Assembly (NCBI RefSeq): GCF_900091315.1 | Contig: NZ_FLSP01000020.1 | Span: 1 to 64,000 of the forward strand | Direction of reading: 5' to 3' | DNA: 64,000 nt | Source of the DNA: Streptomyces sp. DI166 | Lineage (GTDB): Bacteria > Actinomycetota > Actinomycetes > Streptomycetales > Streptomycetaceae | Shown here: positions 8,769 through 17,680 of the stretch, piece by piece | Position numbering within the stretch: position 1 is the stretch's first letter | Layout: the number at the start of each line of letters is the position of its first letter | The notes under the pieces: model-generated | Told to the model about the DNA's origin: nothing | The model's database searches: none | What the model saw: the letters and a program-made list of their open reading frames with translations, nothing else | Position numbers and translations under genes: made by a program

Positions 8769-9563
8769 ATGACGCGAACCGACGGGTATCTCCTGGACAA
8801 CCGGCAGAGTGAAGCCGGCGAGCGTTTCGACGCCTTCGCCGCCCTCTTCGATCCCCCCACCTTCCGGCACTTCGAGGCCCTGGGCGTCGGCCCCGGCTGG
8901 CGCTGCTGGGAGGTCGGTGCGGGCGGCACCTCCGTGGTGTCCTGGCTGGCCAAGAAGGTCGGGCCGACGGGAAGGGTGCTGGCCACCGACATCGACACCT
9001 CGCGGCTCGCCACGGCCGCCCGGCCGCCGGTCGAGGTGCGCGTCCACGACGTGGGGACCGAAGAGCCGCCCGGGGAGGGCTTCGACCTGGTGCACGCCCG
9101 GCTCGTCCTCGTCCATGTCCCGGACCGGGAGCGGGCGTTGCGGTCGATGATCGCCGCGCTGCGGCCCGGCGGACGGATCGTCGTCGAGGACGCCGACCCC
9201 GCTCTGCAACCGCTGGCCTGCCCCGACGAGCACGGCCCCGAGGAGCAGTTGGCCAACCGGCTGCGGCAGGGCTTCCGCAAGCTGCTCGCCGACCGCGGCG
9301 CCGATCTCTCCTACGGCCGCAGACTCCCGCGCCTGCTGCGGGAGGCCGGGATGCAGCGGGTGGAGTCCGACGCGTACTTCCCGGTGGCCTCGGCCGCCTG
9401 CGCCGCGCTGGAGTCGGCGACGGTCCGTCAGGTCCGTGATCAGCTGGTCGCCGCGAACCTCGCCACGGACGAGGAGATCGACCGCCACCTCGCCAACGTC
9501 GCCGCGGGCGGCATGGACCTGGCGACGGCGCCGATGATCTCGGCGTGGGGCCGCAAGGGCTGA
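8769..9563 (+). CDS. SAM-dependent class I methyltransferase
   Basis: A 264-residue protein with a Rossmann methyltransferase core: motif I WEVGAGGTS at 47-55, acidic residues in LATDID at 71-76, motif IV FDLVHARLVLVHVPDRERAL and motif V LRPGGRIVVEDADP. The substrate cannot be read from the sequence. The ATG at 8769 is the first start after a short leader; the gene is divergent from corA, with 209 bp between the starts. It ends just before a hairpin shared with the convergent psuK gene. Confidence 0.88.
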   Translation: MTRTDGYLLDNRQSEAGERFDAFAALFDPPTFRHFEALGVGPGWRCWEVGAGGTSVVSWLAKKVGPTGRVLATDIDTSRLATAARPPVEVRVHDVGTEEPPGEGFDLVHARLVLVHVPDRERALRSMIAALRPGGRIVVEDADPALQPLACPDEHGPEEQLANRLRQGFRKLLADRGADLSYGRRLPRLLREAGMQRVESDAYFPVASAACAALESATVRQVRDQLVAANLATDEEIDRHLANVAAGGMDLATAPMISAWGRKG

Positions 9564-9581
9564 GCCGCACGCAGGGCAACC

Positions 9582-9600
9582 GGGGCGGCTCGACCGCCCC
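9582..9600. terminator. Hairpin between convergent genes
   Basis: GGGGCGG (9582-9588) and CCGCCCC (9594-9600) form a perfect 7-bp stem around a 5-nt loop, placed between the stops of the methyltransferase and the psuK gene. No U-run follows, as is common in Streptomyces. Confidence 0.5.
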
Positions 9601-9620
9601 GCGGCTCGCCCCCGCTCACC

Positions 9621-10529
9621 TCACCCCGGCGGTCTCCCGCCCACCTGCCGTACCGCGGACGCACCCGCCCGGCACCCCTCCCGTGCCGCCTCCTCGGGAT
9701 CCGCGCCCCTGAGCAGGGCGGCGAGGAAGGCGCCGGTGAAGGCGTCGCCCGCACCGGTCGTGTCGGTGGGGGTCACGGGCACCGCGGGGACCCGGGCGCG
9801 CACCGCCCCGTCCGCCGCGACGAGCGCGCCGGACGCGCCCAGCTTGACCACCACCAGCGGCACCTTTTGGCTCAACTCGGCCGCAGCGTCCGCCGGATCG
9901 GGCAGGCCCGTCAGCAGACAGGCCTCGTCGCGGCTGGGCAGCAGCACCTCGATCCCGTCGACGAGGGCGCGGAACCGGTCGGCGCCCAGGCCGGTCAGGA
10001 ACCCGGCCGAGGCGGGGTCCAGGCTCACCGGCACACCGCGCGACCGGGCCGACGCGAGGGCGGCGGCCACCAGGGCGCGGCTCGGCTCGGAGAACAGCAG
10101 ATAGCCCGACAGATGCAGCCGGGCGACGCCGTCCAGCAGCGTCTCCGACCAGTCACCGGCGTCCAGGCGCAGGGAGGCGCCGCTGTCGGTCAGGAACGTC
10201 CGCTCGGCCGCGGCACCGCTGTCGACCAGGCAGATCACCGTTCCGGTCGGCACCTTCGGATCGACCACCAGACGCGGCCGCACCCCGCAGGCCGTCAGCT
10301 CCCGCTCGTGCCAGGCCGCCGCCTCCGCGCCCACCCGGCCCAGCAGCCGGACCTCCGCGTCCGAGGAGTACGCCGCCCAGCACGCCACATTGGCGCCCGC
10401 CCCTCCCGGCACGGTCCGGATCGCGGCGGAAGTGTCGGTGCCCGGGGCGAGCGGTCCCCGGTGCCGGGCGATGACGTCCGTGACGACATCGCCCACGACC
10501 AGCAGGGCGCCGTCCGGCTCGGCCGTCAC
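9621..10529 (-). CDS. psuK: PfkB-family kinase, probable pseudouridine kinase
   Basis: A 302-residue ribokinase-fold protein: LLVVGDVVTDVIARH at the N-terminus, the glycine pair VPGGAGANVA near 43-52, and the C-terminal PfkB signature PTDTTGAGDAFTGAFLAALL with the catalytic Asp in DTTGAGD. The GTG start at 10529 overlaps the TGA stop of psuG in a GTGA arrangement, so translation is coupled. That pairing supports pseudouridine to pseudouridine-5'-phosphate phosphorylation, the first step of pseudouridine breakdown. Other PfkB substrates cannot be excluded from sequence alone. Confidence 0.82.
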   Translation of the reverse strand: MTAEPDGALLVVGDVVTDVIARHRGPLAPGTDTSAAIRTVPGGAGANVACWAAYSSDAEVRLLGRVGAEAAAWHERELTACGVRPRLVVDPKVPTGTVICLVDSGAAAERTFLTDSGASLRLDAGDWSETLLDGVARLHLSGYLLFSEPSRALVAAALASARSRGVPVSLDPASAGFLTGLGADRFRALVDGIEVLLPSRDEACLLTGLPDPADAAAELSQKVPLVVVKLGASGALVAADGAVRARVPAVPVTPTDTTGAGDAFTGAFLAALLRGADPEEAAREGCRAGASAVRQVGGRPPG

Positions 10530-11434
10530 GCCCGGACCCAGGCCGCCGCGATCCGCGCCGCCAGCCGTACGTTGCCGCGCACGGCCGCCAGGTTGGCCTC
10601 CAGCGAGGCCCCGTCGGTGTGCCGCACCAGGTAGTCGAGGAGGAACGGCGTCACGGCCTGACCGGTGATCCCCTCCGCCTCGCACGCGTGCAGCGCGTCG
10701 GCGAGCACACGCGCGTGCAGCGCCGGATCCAGCTGCTCGTCCTCCGGCACCGGGTTCGCGACGATCAGCGCCGACTCGGGGCCGCCGAGCCCGTCCTGTG
10801 CCCGCATCACCCCCGCCACCTCCTCGGGAGAGCCGAGCGTCCAGTCCACCGGATGGCCCGAGTCCGACAGGTAGAAGCCGGGGAAGCGGTCGGTGCCGTA
10901 CCCGGCGACCGCGACTCCCAGCGTCTCCAGCCGCTGGAGCGTGGCCGGCACGTCCAGGATCGACTTCACGCCCGCGCAGACCACCGTGATCCGGGTCCGG
11001 GCCAGCAGCCCCAGGTCGGCCGACTCGTCCTGGGTCACCGTCCACTCCCGGTGCACCCCGCCGAGCCCGCCCGTCGCGAACACCCGCACGCCCGCCAGCG
11101 CCGCCAGCAGGGCCGTCGCCGAGACGGTGGTCGCCCCGCTCACCCCGGCCGCCACCGCGAGCGGCAGATCGCGGTGGCCGAGCTTGCGGATGCCGTCCTC
11201 GTTGGCGATCCGCTCCACCTGTTCCTTGTCCAGTCCCACATGGGGCACGCCGTCCAGCACGGCGATCGTCGCGGGCACCGCGCCCTCGCCGCGTACGACG
11301 TCCTCCAGCTCCAGGGCCACCTGGAGATTGCGCGGACGGGGCAGCCCGTGCGCGATGATCGTGGACTCCAGAGCCACCACGGGTCGACGCGCGTTGATCG
11401 CCTCGCGCACCTCTTCCGACACCACCAGAACCAC
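10526..11434 (-). CDS. psuG: Pseudouridine-5'-phosphate glycosidase
   Basis: A 302-residue protein with the PsuG landmarks: PVVALESTIIAHGLPRPRNLQVA at its N-terminus (containing the catalytic Glu), VGLDKEQVERIA, the LPLAVAAGVSGATTVSAT and VFATGGLGGVHR blocks, CAGVKSILDVPATLQRLETLGV with a catalytic Lys, and NPVPEDEQL. The enzyme splits pseudouridine-5'-phosphate into uracil and ribose-5-phosphate. The start is GTG 11434, with GGAGG seven bases upstream; an open frame to 11620 has no ribosome site. It is the upstream gene of the psuG-psuK operon. Confidence 0.9.
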   Translation of the reverse strand: MVLVVSEEVREAINARRPVVALESTIIAHGLPRPRNLQVALELEDVVRGEGAVPATIAVLDGVPHVGLDKEQVERIANEDGIRKLGHRDLPLAVAAGVSGATTVSATALLAALAGVRVFATGGLGGVHREWTVTQDESADLGLLARTRITVVCAGVKSILDVPATLQRLETLGVAVAGYGTDRFPGFYLSDSGHPVDWTLGSPEEVAGVMRAQDGLGGPESALIVANPVPEDEQLDPALHARVLADALHACEAEGITGQAVTPFLLDYLVRHTDGASLEANLAAVRGNVRLAARIAAAWVRA

Positions 11435-11535
11435 GCGCCCGCCTCCTGTCGTTCGGTCTCTCCCACATCCCTGGCGAGCAGCGCGCCCGGTCAAACCACT
11501 TGCGGCCTGTGGTGGTCGCCACGAGCCTGGGACGC

Positions 11536-11964
11536 ATGAGCGACCACACCGCACGCCTCGACCATGTCGTCCTCTGGGTGAACGACCCGGTCGCGTCGGC
11601 CGAGTTCTACGAGAGGACACTCGGCACCGAGCCCGTGCGGCTGGCCGAGTACACCGAGGGCAAGGTTCCCTTCCCCTCGGTACGGCTGAACGAGGAGACC
11701 ATCATCGATCTGATGCCGTGGACCATGGCGGCCCGGATGACGATGCTCCCGGGCGCCGCGGACAGCGCGGGACACCCCGTCAACCACATCTGCGTCGCCC
11801 TGTCCGGGGCCGCCTTCGACGACCTGCTCGGCCGTCTGCGGGGCAGCACGGTGCCGGTCTCGGAGATCTCCCACGGCTCCTTCGGCGCCCGCGGCCCGGC
11901 CGCGCGCAGCTTCTACTTCCGCGACCCGGACGGCAACGTCTTCGAGGCCCGCCACTACGACTGA
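11536..11964 (+). CDS. VOC-superfamily (glyoxalase/bleomycin resistance-like) protein
   Basis: A 142-residue two-module VOC protein. RLDHVVLWVNDPVASAEFYERTLG opens the first beta-alpha-beta-beta-beta unit, and VNHICVALSGAAFDDL opens the second, ending FYFRDPDGNVFEARHYD. H10, H84 and E137 sit where the metal ligands of glyoxalase-type members usually lie. The substrate is unknown. The ATG at 11536 is preferred over one at 11500, since the family begins shortly before LDHV. It is divergent from psuG, with 101 bp between the starts. Confidence 0.8.
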   Translation: MSDHTARLDHVVLWVNDPVASAEFYERTLGTEPVRLAEYTEGKVPFPSVRLNEETIIDLMPWTMAARMTMLPGAADSAGHPVNHICVALSGAAFDDLLGRLRGSTVPVSEISHGSFGARGPAARSFYFRDPDGNVFEARHYD

Positions 11965-11997
11965 GGCCCCCGGGACCGCCCCGAGGGGTGCCGTGGC

Positions 11998-12552
11998 TCA
12001 GAACAGCGGCTCGGGCAGCACGCCCTCCAGCGCCAACAGCCTCCGCTTGGTCTCCACACCGCCGCCGAAGCCGCCGATGCCGCCGTCGCTCTCCACCACC
12101 CGGTGACAGGGCACCACCACCGGCAGCGGATTGGCGCCCATCGCCATGCCCACCGCCTGGGCCGCCCCCGGCTGCCCCACCCGCCGGGCCAGATCGCCGT
12201 AGCCCACCACGGAGCCGTACGGCACCCCGCCGGCCAGCTCGCGCAGCACCTCCCGGTTGAAACCCGAGATCAGCGACCAGTCCAGGGGCAGCTCGAAGCC
12301 CTGCCGCTCACCCGCGAAGTACGCCTTCAGCTGGCGTATCGCCTCGGCGAGCAGGGGGGAGCCGGGCTCCTCGACCGGCTCGCCGCCCAGCCGGGACGCG
12401 AGCCGTTCCAGAGCCCTGTCGCACACCGCGTCGGTGGCGTGGAAGACGACGTTGACCAGGCCCTCGCGGGTCGCGGCCAGCAGCAACGGACCGATGTCGG
12501 TACCGACGACGGCCCACACCACCCGCTGTTCGTACTGCCCATGGCTGTCCAT
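11998..12552 (-). CDS. ogt: Methylated-DNA--protein-cysteine methyltransferase
   Basis: A 184-residue suicide repair enzyme that moves alkyl groups from O6-alkylguanine to its own cysteine. The PCHRVV motif has the acceptor C149; the preceding region FNREVLRELAGGVPYGSVVGYGDLARRVG is the DNA-binding helix-turn-helix, with the arginine finger region at AAQAVGMAMGANP. The N-terminal domain is the usual RNase H-like fold. The ATG at 12552 lies 7 nt downstream of the -10 of a DNA-damage promoter, so the message is probably leaderless. Confidence 0.92.
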   Translation of the reverse strand: MDSHGQYEQRVVWAVVGTDIGPLLLAATREGLVNVVFHATDAVCDRALERLASRLGGEPVEEPGSPLLAEAIRQLKAYFAGERQGFELPLDWSLISGFNREVLRELAGGVPYGSVVGYGDLARRVGQPGAAQAVGMAMGANPLPVVVPCHRVVESDGGIGGFGGGVETKRRLLALEGVLPEPLF

Positions 12553-12559
12553 GCGTCCC

Positions 12560-12582
12560 ACCGTACGGCCCGCCACTGACAA
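12560..12582 (-). promoter_or_regulatory. PafBC-type DNA-damage promoter of ogt
   Basis: Read on the minus strand: TTGTCAGTG (12582-12574), 8 nt, then TACGGT (12565-12560), 7 nt before the ATG. This matches exactly the RecA-independent damage promoter described in mycobacteria (tTGTCRgtg-N8-TAnnnT). Confidence 0.8.
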
Positions 12583-12623
12583 CGCCCCGGGGCCGGTGCC
12601 GCGGCGGCCCCGGGGCGCGCCCG

Positions 12624-13499
12624 TCAGCCGTCCTGGACCGCCTCGCGGACCGCGTCGGGCTTGTTGGAGATGATCCCGTCCACCCCGTACCCGGCGACCC
12701 GCCGGGCGTCGGAGGCCTTGTCGACGGTCCAGGCGAAGACTTCCAGCGGACTGCCGTGCGCCCCGGTGAAGGCGTGCACGGCGGCCACCCAGCCGGTCGA
12801 GATCGAGCCGTGCGAGGGGTTGATCAGGTCGGTGAACTCGGAGTACGCGGGCAGCTCCGCCACGCTCGGCGTGCCGAGGAAGCCGGTCCTGACGGACGGC
12901 TTGAGCGCGTGCACGGTCCGGATGCTGTCCGCGCTGAAGCTCTGCACGATCAGCCGCGTGCCGACATGCTTCCGGTCGAGCCAGCCCTCGTTGCCGAGCA
13001 CCTTCAGGGTCTGCTGCTCGATGCCCGGGTACAGCACCGGGTTCTTGATCTCCAGCAGCAGCTTCTGGTGGTGCCGCTCGACCCGGCGCAGGTACTGCTC
13101 CAGCGTCGGCACGCGCGTGCCCGCGTATTCGGGGCCGAACCAGCTCCCGGCGTCCAGCCGGGCGATCTCCGCGGTGGTGAAGTCCTTCACCTTCCAGGGC
13201 GCCCGGTCCGGGAAGACCTCCTCGACGTCGGTGGTGCGCCGCAGATTGTCGTCGTGCAGGACGACCAGCTCACCGTCCTTGGTGCGCTGGACGTCGTTCT
13301 CGACCCATTCGATGTCCCGCTCGGCCGCCTCGTCGACGGCGGCGAGGGTGTTCTCGGGCGCGTAGGCCGAGGCGCCCCGGTGGGCGATGACCAGCGGCGG
13401 TTCCCCGCCGATGCCGCCCGCCAGGGCGGAGGTCGGCATCAGGACGGCGACGGCCCCCAGGAGCGCGGTGGTCGTGGCGGCGATGGCGCGCGCGTGCAT
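12624..13499 (-). CDS. glpQ: Secreted glycerophosphodiester phosphodiesterase
   Basis: A 291-residue protein with a signal peptide of about 27 residues (MHARAIAATTTALLGAV then PTSALA). The TIM-barrel GDPD catalytic set follows: the IAHRGASAYAPENT block with H40/R41, the acidic pair in EWVENDVQRTKDG, and LVVLHDD with H82. The family hydrolyses glycerophosphodiesters to glycerol-3-phosphate and an alcohol, usually for phosphate scavenging outside the cell. The ATG at 13499 has GAGGGAG six bases upstream. It is divergent from the MHYT gene, with 277 bp between; nothing else is recognised in that gap. Confidence 0.88.
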   Translation of the reverse strand: MHARAIAATTTALLGAVAVLMPTSALAGGIGGEPPLVIAHRGASAYAPENTLAAVDEAAERDIEWVENDVQRTKDGELVVLHDDNLRRTTDVEEVFPDRAPWKVKDFTTAEIARLDAGSWFGPEYAGTRVPTLEQYLRRVERHHQKLLLEIKNPVLYPGIEQQTLKVLGNEGWLDRKHVGTRLIVQSFSADSIRTVHALKPSVRTGFLGTPSVAELPAYSEFTDLINPSHGSISTGWVAAVHAFTGAHGSPLEVFAWTVDKASDARRVAGYGVDGIISNKPDAVREAVQDG

Positions 13500-13776
13500 G
13501 CGTACTCCCTCTGTCGAGGTCACGGACAGCACCACTGTGACAGCAGAGGGTGAACAACACGGGGTTGCGCGAGTGGCCGGAATGGCGTGGGGTGGTCCAA
13601 GTCCGTTCACCGCAGCCGCACAACTGGGGCAGGGCCGTGTTTCTTTGCCGGAAAATCGTTCGACCATTCCGGTGGGGGTCATACTCTCTGCCTCAACCCT
13701 GACCGCTCGGGCGGTCCTGGGAGGGGGCTCCTATCAGCACATTCCGGGACGTAAGAGGGCGGAAGGACAGCCGCGC

Positions 13777-14646
13777 ATGCAGGGCACGGTCGATGGATTC
13801 AGCTACGGCCTCGTCACACCCCTCGTGGCCTTCCTCATGGCCTGTCTCGGCGGTGCCCTCGGCCTGCGCTGCACCACCAGAGCCATGCTCGTCACCCGCT
13901 CCTGGCGGCCCGGCTGGCTCGCCCTCGGCTCGGCGGCCATCGGCTCCGGCATATGGACCATGCACTTCGTCGCCATGATGGGGTTCACCGTCGCGGAGAC
14001 CCCGATCCACTACGACCGGCCGATGACCTTCGCCAGCCTCGCCGTCGCCGTCGTCATGGTCGGCGTCGGGATCTTCATCGTCGGCTACAAGGGCGCCAGC
14101 GGCACCGCCCTGTTCACCGGCGGCACCATCACCGGACTCGGCATCGCGTCCATGCACTACCTGGGCATGGCGGGAATGGAGCTCAACGGCAGGCTGGAGT
14201 ACAACACGCTCACCGTGGCCGCCTCGGTGGTGATCGCCATGGCCGCGGCCACCGCCGCCCTGTGGGCCGCCGCACAGGTCCGGGGCTTCAGGTGGACCGT
14301 GGGCGCGAGCCTGGTCATGGGGCTCGCCGTCAGCGGCATGCACTACACGGGCATGGCCGCCCTGAGCGTCCATGTGCACGGCAGCGGGATCCCCGCGGAA
14401 GGCGACTCGCCCGCCGCCCTGCTCGCGCCCATGATGATCGGCCCGCTCGCCTTCCTGCTGCTGGCCGCGGTCGTCATGATGTTCGACCCTCTGATGGTCA
14501 TGGGCCGGCCCCACCCGGCCTCCGTCGACGACCACAAGCCCGGCATCCCCGCCCACCCCGCCGGCCCGCACACCGCCCGCCGCCCCCAGCTGCGCACCCG
14601 CCGCACCATCGCCGAACGCCGCCCCCGGACCCCGCAGAACCGCTGA
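13777..14646 (+). CDS. MHYT-domain integral membrane sensor
   Basis: A 289-residue protein with seven or more membrane segments and the repeated MHYT signature: MHFV at 62-65, MHYL at 126-129 and MHYT at 188-191. These Met/His motifs were proposed to bind copper and to sense a diatomic gas at the membrane. There is no attached output domain (no GGDEF, EAL or kinase), only a short basic, proline-rich tail. The ATG at 13777 follows GGAAGGA at a spacing of about 9. The role in Streptomyces is unknown. Confidence 0.85.
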   Translation: MQGTVDGFSYGLVTPLVAFLMACLGGALGLRCTTRAMLVTRSWRPGWLALGSAAIGSGIWTMHFVAMMGFTVAETPIHYDRPMTFASLAVAVVMVGVGIFIVGYKGASGTALFTGGTITGLGIASMHYLGMAGMELNGRLEYNTLTVAASVVIAMAAATAALWAAAQVRGFRWTVGASLVMGLAVSGMHYTGMAALSVHVHGSGIPAEGDSPAALLAPMMIGPLAFLLLAAVVMMFDPLMVMGRPHPASVDDHKPGIPAHPAGPHTARRPQLRTRRTIAERRPRTPQNR

Positions 14647-14656
14647 CCGGACCGCG

Positions 14657-14679
14657 TTGTCAGTGGGTGGCCGTACGGT
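14657..14679 (+). promoter_or_regulatory. PafBC-type DNA-damage promoter of uvrB
   Basis: TTGTCAGTG at 14657-14665, exactly 8 nt, then TACGGT at 14674-14679, with only 6 nt to the uvrB ATG. It is a perfect match to the RecA-independent damage promoter and implies a leaderless uvrB transcript. Confidence 0.85.
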
Positions 14680-14685
14680 GGATCC

Positions 14686-16809
14686 ATGCGGCCCGTTTCC
14701 AGCATCGAACGCACGGTGGCGCCCTTCGAGGTCGTCAGTCCCTACCAGCCCAGCGGCGATCAGCCGCAGGCCATCGCCGAGCTCGCCCGGCGCATCGAGG
14801 CGGGCGAGAAGGACGTCGTCCTGCTCGGCGCGACCGGCACCGGCAAGTCCGCCACCACCGCGTGGATGATCGAGCAGCTCCAGCGCCCCACCCTGGTCAT
14901 GGCGCCGAACAAGACCCTGGCCGCCCAGCTGGCGAACGAGTTCCGCGAGCTGCTGCCGAACAACGCCGTCGAATACTTCGTCTCGTACTACGACTACTAC
15001 CAGCCCGAGGCGTACGTCCCGCAGTCGGACACCTACATCGAGAAGGACTCCTCCATCAACGAGGAGGTCGAGCGGCTGCGCCACTCCGCCACCAACTCGC
15101 TGCTCACCCGCCGCGACGTCGTCGTGGTCGCCTCCGTCTCCTGCATCTACGGCCTGGGCACCCCGCAGGAGTACGTGGACCGGATGGTCCCGCTCAGGGT
15201 CGGCGAGGAGACCGACCGCGACCAGCTGCTGCGCCGCTTCGTGGACATCCAGTACACGCGCAACGACGCCGCCTTCGCCCGCGGCACCTTCCGGGTGCGC
15301 GGCGACACCATCGAGATCTTCCCGGTCTACGAGGAGCTGGCCGTCCGCATCGAGATGTTCGGCGACGAGATCGAGGCGCTGTCCACCCTGCACCCGATCA
15401 CCGGCGAGATCATCAGCGACGACCAGCAGCTCTACGTCTTCCCGGCCTCCCACTACGTCGCAGGCCCCGAGCGCATGGAGCGGGCCGTCAACGACATCGA
15501 GAAGGAGCTGGCCGAGCGCCTGGCCGAGCTGGAGAAGCAGGGCAAGCTCCTGGAGGCGCAGCGGCTGCGTATGCGCACCACCTACGACATCGAGATGCTC
15601 CGCCAGATCGGCACCTGCTCCGGCGTGGAGAACTACTCGATGCACTTCGACGGCCGCGAGCCCGGCTCCCCGCCGAACACGCTGCTGGACTACTTCCCGG
15701 ACGACTTCCTGCTCGTCATCGACGAGTCGCACGTGACCGTGCCGCAGATCGGCGCCATGTACGAGGGCGACGCCTCCCGCAAGCGCACCCTGGTGGAGCA
15801 CGGCTTCCGGCTGCCCTCGGCGCTGGACAACCGCCCGCTGAAGTGGGAGGAGTTCCAGGAGCGCATCGGCCAGACCGTCTATCTGTCGGCCACCCCGGGC
15901 CAGTACGAGCTCTCCCGCTCCGACGGCGCGGTCGAGCAGATCATCCGCCCCACCGGCCTGGTCGACCCCGAGGTCGTGGTCAAGCCGACCGAGGGGCAGA
16001 TCGACGACCTGGTGCACGAGATCCGCAAGCGCACCGAGAAGGACGAGCGGGTCCTGGTCACCACCCTCACCAAGAAGATGGCCGAGGACCTCACCGACTA
16101 CTTCCTGGAACTGGGCATCCAGGTCCGCTACCTGCACAGCGACGTCGACACCCTGCGCCGTGTGGAGCTGCTGCGCGAACTGCGCGCCGGTGAGTACGAC
16201 GTCCTGGTCGGCATCAACCTGCTGCGCGAGGGCCTGGACCTGCCCGAGGTGTCCCTGGTGGCCATCCTCGACGCCGACAAGGAGGGCTTCCTCCGCTCGG
16301 GGACCTCCCTCATCCAGACCATCGGCCGTGCCGCGCGCAACGTCTCCGGCCAGGTCCATATGTACGCCGACAAGATCACCCCGGCGATGGAGAAGGCCAT
16401 CGAGGAGACCAACCGCCGCCGGGAGAAGCAGGTCGCCTACAACAAGGCCAACGGCATCGACCCGCAGCCGCTGCGCAAGAAGATCAACGACATCGTGGCG
16501 CAGATCGCCCGCGAGGACGTCGACACCGAGCAGCTCCTCGGCACCGGCTACCGCAAGACCAAGGACGGCAAGGGCGCCAAGGCCCCGGTGCCCTCGCTCG
16601 GCACCAAGGCGAAGGCCAGGGGCAAGGCCAAGGAGACGGTGCCCACCGATCGCCCGGCCGCCGAACTGGCCGAGCAGATCGAGGAGATGACCGAGCGGAT
16701 GCGTGCCGCCGCGGCGGATCTGCAGTTCGAGATCGCGGCCCGGCTGCGCGACGAGGTCTCCGAGATGAAGAAGGAACTGCGCCAGATGAAGGAGGCGGGC
16801 ATCGCGTGA
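14686..16809 (+). CDS. uvrB: Excinuclease ABC subunit B
   Basis: A full-length 707-residue helicase-like subunit of the UvrABC excinuclease, which verifies damage and loads UvrC. Walker A GATGTGKS is at 48-55, the DEAD-like DESH box at 346-349, the beta-hairpin region [14 protein letters not shown] near 96-110, and the C-terminal helicase half includes [12 protein letters not shown] domain that contacts UvrC lies at about 660-700 ([16 protein letters not shown]...F.IAARLRDE). A Lys/Ala-rich linker around 620-655 ([10 protein letters not shown]) is typical of Streptomyces. The start is ATG 14686, placed directly after the damage promoter. Confidence 0.97.
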   Translation: MRPVSSIERTVAPFEVVSPYQPSGDQPQAIAELARRIEAGEKDVVLLGATGTGKSATTAWMIEQLQRPTLVMAPNKTLAAQLANEFRELLPNNAVEYFVSYYDYYQPEAYVPQSDTYIEKDSSINEEVERLRHSATNSLLTRRDVVVVASVSCIYGLGTPQEYVDRMVPLRVGEETDRDQLLRRFVDIQYTRNDAAFARGTFRVRGDTIEIFPVYEELAVRIEMFGDEIEALSTLHPITGEIISDDQQLYVFPASHYVAGPERMERAVNDIEKELAERLAELEKQGKLLEAQRLRMRTTYDIEMLRQIGTCSGVENYSMHFDGREPGSPPNTLLDYFPDDFLLVIDESHVTVPQIGAMYEGDASRKRTLVEHGFRLPSALDNRPLKWEEFQERIGQTVYLSATPGQYELSRSDGAVEQIIRPTGLVDPEVVVKPTEGQIDDLVHEIRKRTEKDERVLVTTLTKKMAEDLTDYFLELGIQVRYLHSDVDTLRRVELLRELRAGEYDVLVGINLLREGLDLPEVSLVAILDADKEGFLRSGTSLIQTIGRAARNVSGQVHMYADKITPAMEKAIEETNRRREKQVAYNKANGIDPQPLRKKINDIVAQIAREDVDTEQLLGTGYRKTKDGKGAKAPVPSLGTKAKARGKAKETVPTDRPAAELAEQIEEMTERMRAAAADLQFEIAARLRDEVSEMKKELRQMKEAGIA

Positions 16810-16880
16810 CGGGGCGGGCGGTACACCCGGGGACGCGCAGTGTTGCAAGACCGACACAAAGTGCGGCCCTGGGTACGGCA

Positions 16881-16903
16881 CTGTCAGTGCCCCTGCGTAG
16901 GGT
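16881..16903 (+). promoter_or_regulatory. PafBC-like promoter upstream of terD
   Basis: CTGTCAGTG at 16881-16889, 8 nt, then TAGGGT at 16898-16903. It differs from the uvrA/uvrB/ogt version only at the first base. The terD start is 57 nt downstream of the -10, with a normal ribosome site, so this transcript would have a leader. Confidence 0.65.
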
Positions 16904-16960
16904 TCAGGTCATCCGCGGGCTCCGCGGCCAACAGGGGACGTTCGAGAGGGGAAACAGCGC

Positions 16961-17539
16961 GTGACCGTCAACATGACCAAGGGTCAGGCCATCAGTCTGC
17001 AGAAGAGCGACGGCGGCAGCCTGACCGCGGTGCGCATGGGTCTCGGCTGGCAGGCGGCCCCGCGGCGTGGCCTGTTCGGCTCGCGCACCCGGGAGATCGA
17101 CCTGGACGCCTCCGCGGTCCTGTTCGCCGACAAGCAGCCGGTCGACGTGGTCTTCTTCCGTCACCTGGTGAGTGACGACGGCTCGGTCCGGCACACCGGT
17201 GACAACCTGGTCGGCGGTGTCGGCCAGGGCGGCGACGACGAGGCCATCCTCGTCGACCTGCAGCGGGTCCCGGTCCACATCGACCAGATCGTCTTCACCG
17301 TGAACTCCTTCACGGGCCAGACCTTCCAGGAGGTGCAGAACGCCTTCTGCCGCCTGGTCGACGAGACCAACGGCCAGGAGCTGGCCCGCTACACGCTCGC
17401 GGGCGGCGGCGCCTACACGGCCCAGATCATGGCCAAGGTGCACCGCAACGGCACCAACTGGACGATGACGGCCCTCGGCACGCCCGCCAACGGCCGCACC
17501 TTCCAGGACCTGATGCCCGCGATCCTGCCGCACCTGTAA
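16961..17539 (+). CDS. terD: TerD-family tellurium/stress resistance protein
   Basis: A 192-residue single TerD domain. It contains the conserved strand pattern KGQAISLQK, GLGW, EIDLDASAVLFA, and the acidic calcium-binding segment around GGVGQGGDDEAILVDLQRVP, then QIVFTVNSFTGQTFQEVQNAFCRLVD. TerD proteins bind Ca2+ and are linked to tellurite, phage and envelope stress. GTG 16961 follows GAGAGGGGA. A strong hairpin separates it from the larger TerD fusion gene downstream. Confidence 0.92.
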   Translation: MTVNMTKGQAISLQKSDGGSLTAVRMGLGWQAAPRRGLFGSRTREIDLDASAVLFADKQPVDVVFFRHLVSDDGSVRHTGDNLVGGVGQGGDDEAILVDLQRVPVHIDQIVFTVNSFTGQTFQEVQNAFCRLVDETNGQELARYTLAGGGAYTAQIMAKVHRNGTNWTMTALGTPANGRTFQDLMPAILPHL

Positions 17540-17557
17540 AGCCCAGGGGCATTCCGT

Positions 17558-17606
17558 CCGGATCGGCCCGGTGCCGCGGCCGCCCCGCGGTACCGGGCCG
17601 ATCCGG
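17558..17606 (+). terminator. Strong intrinsic hairpin after terD
   Basis: A perfect 15-bp stem: CCGGATCGGCCCGGT (17558-17572) pairs with ACCGGGCCGATCCGG (17592-17606), with further GC pairing inside the 19-nt loop. No U-run is present. Confidence 0.7.
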
Positions 17607-17680
17607 GTGACAGACCACAGTGGCGCGCGCGTACGCGCACCGCACGACACCGGACACAGCGACACAGGGGGACGAAGGCG

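Noticed and set aside
13693-16881. Minus-strand frame of 1062 codons opposite the MHYT gene and uvrB
   Set aside because: It is an antisense shadow of uvrB caused by GC codon bias.
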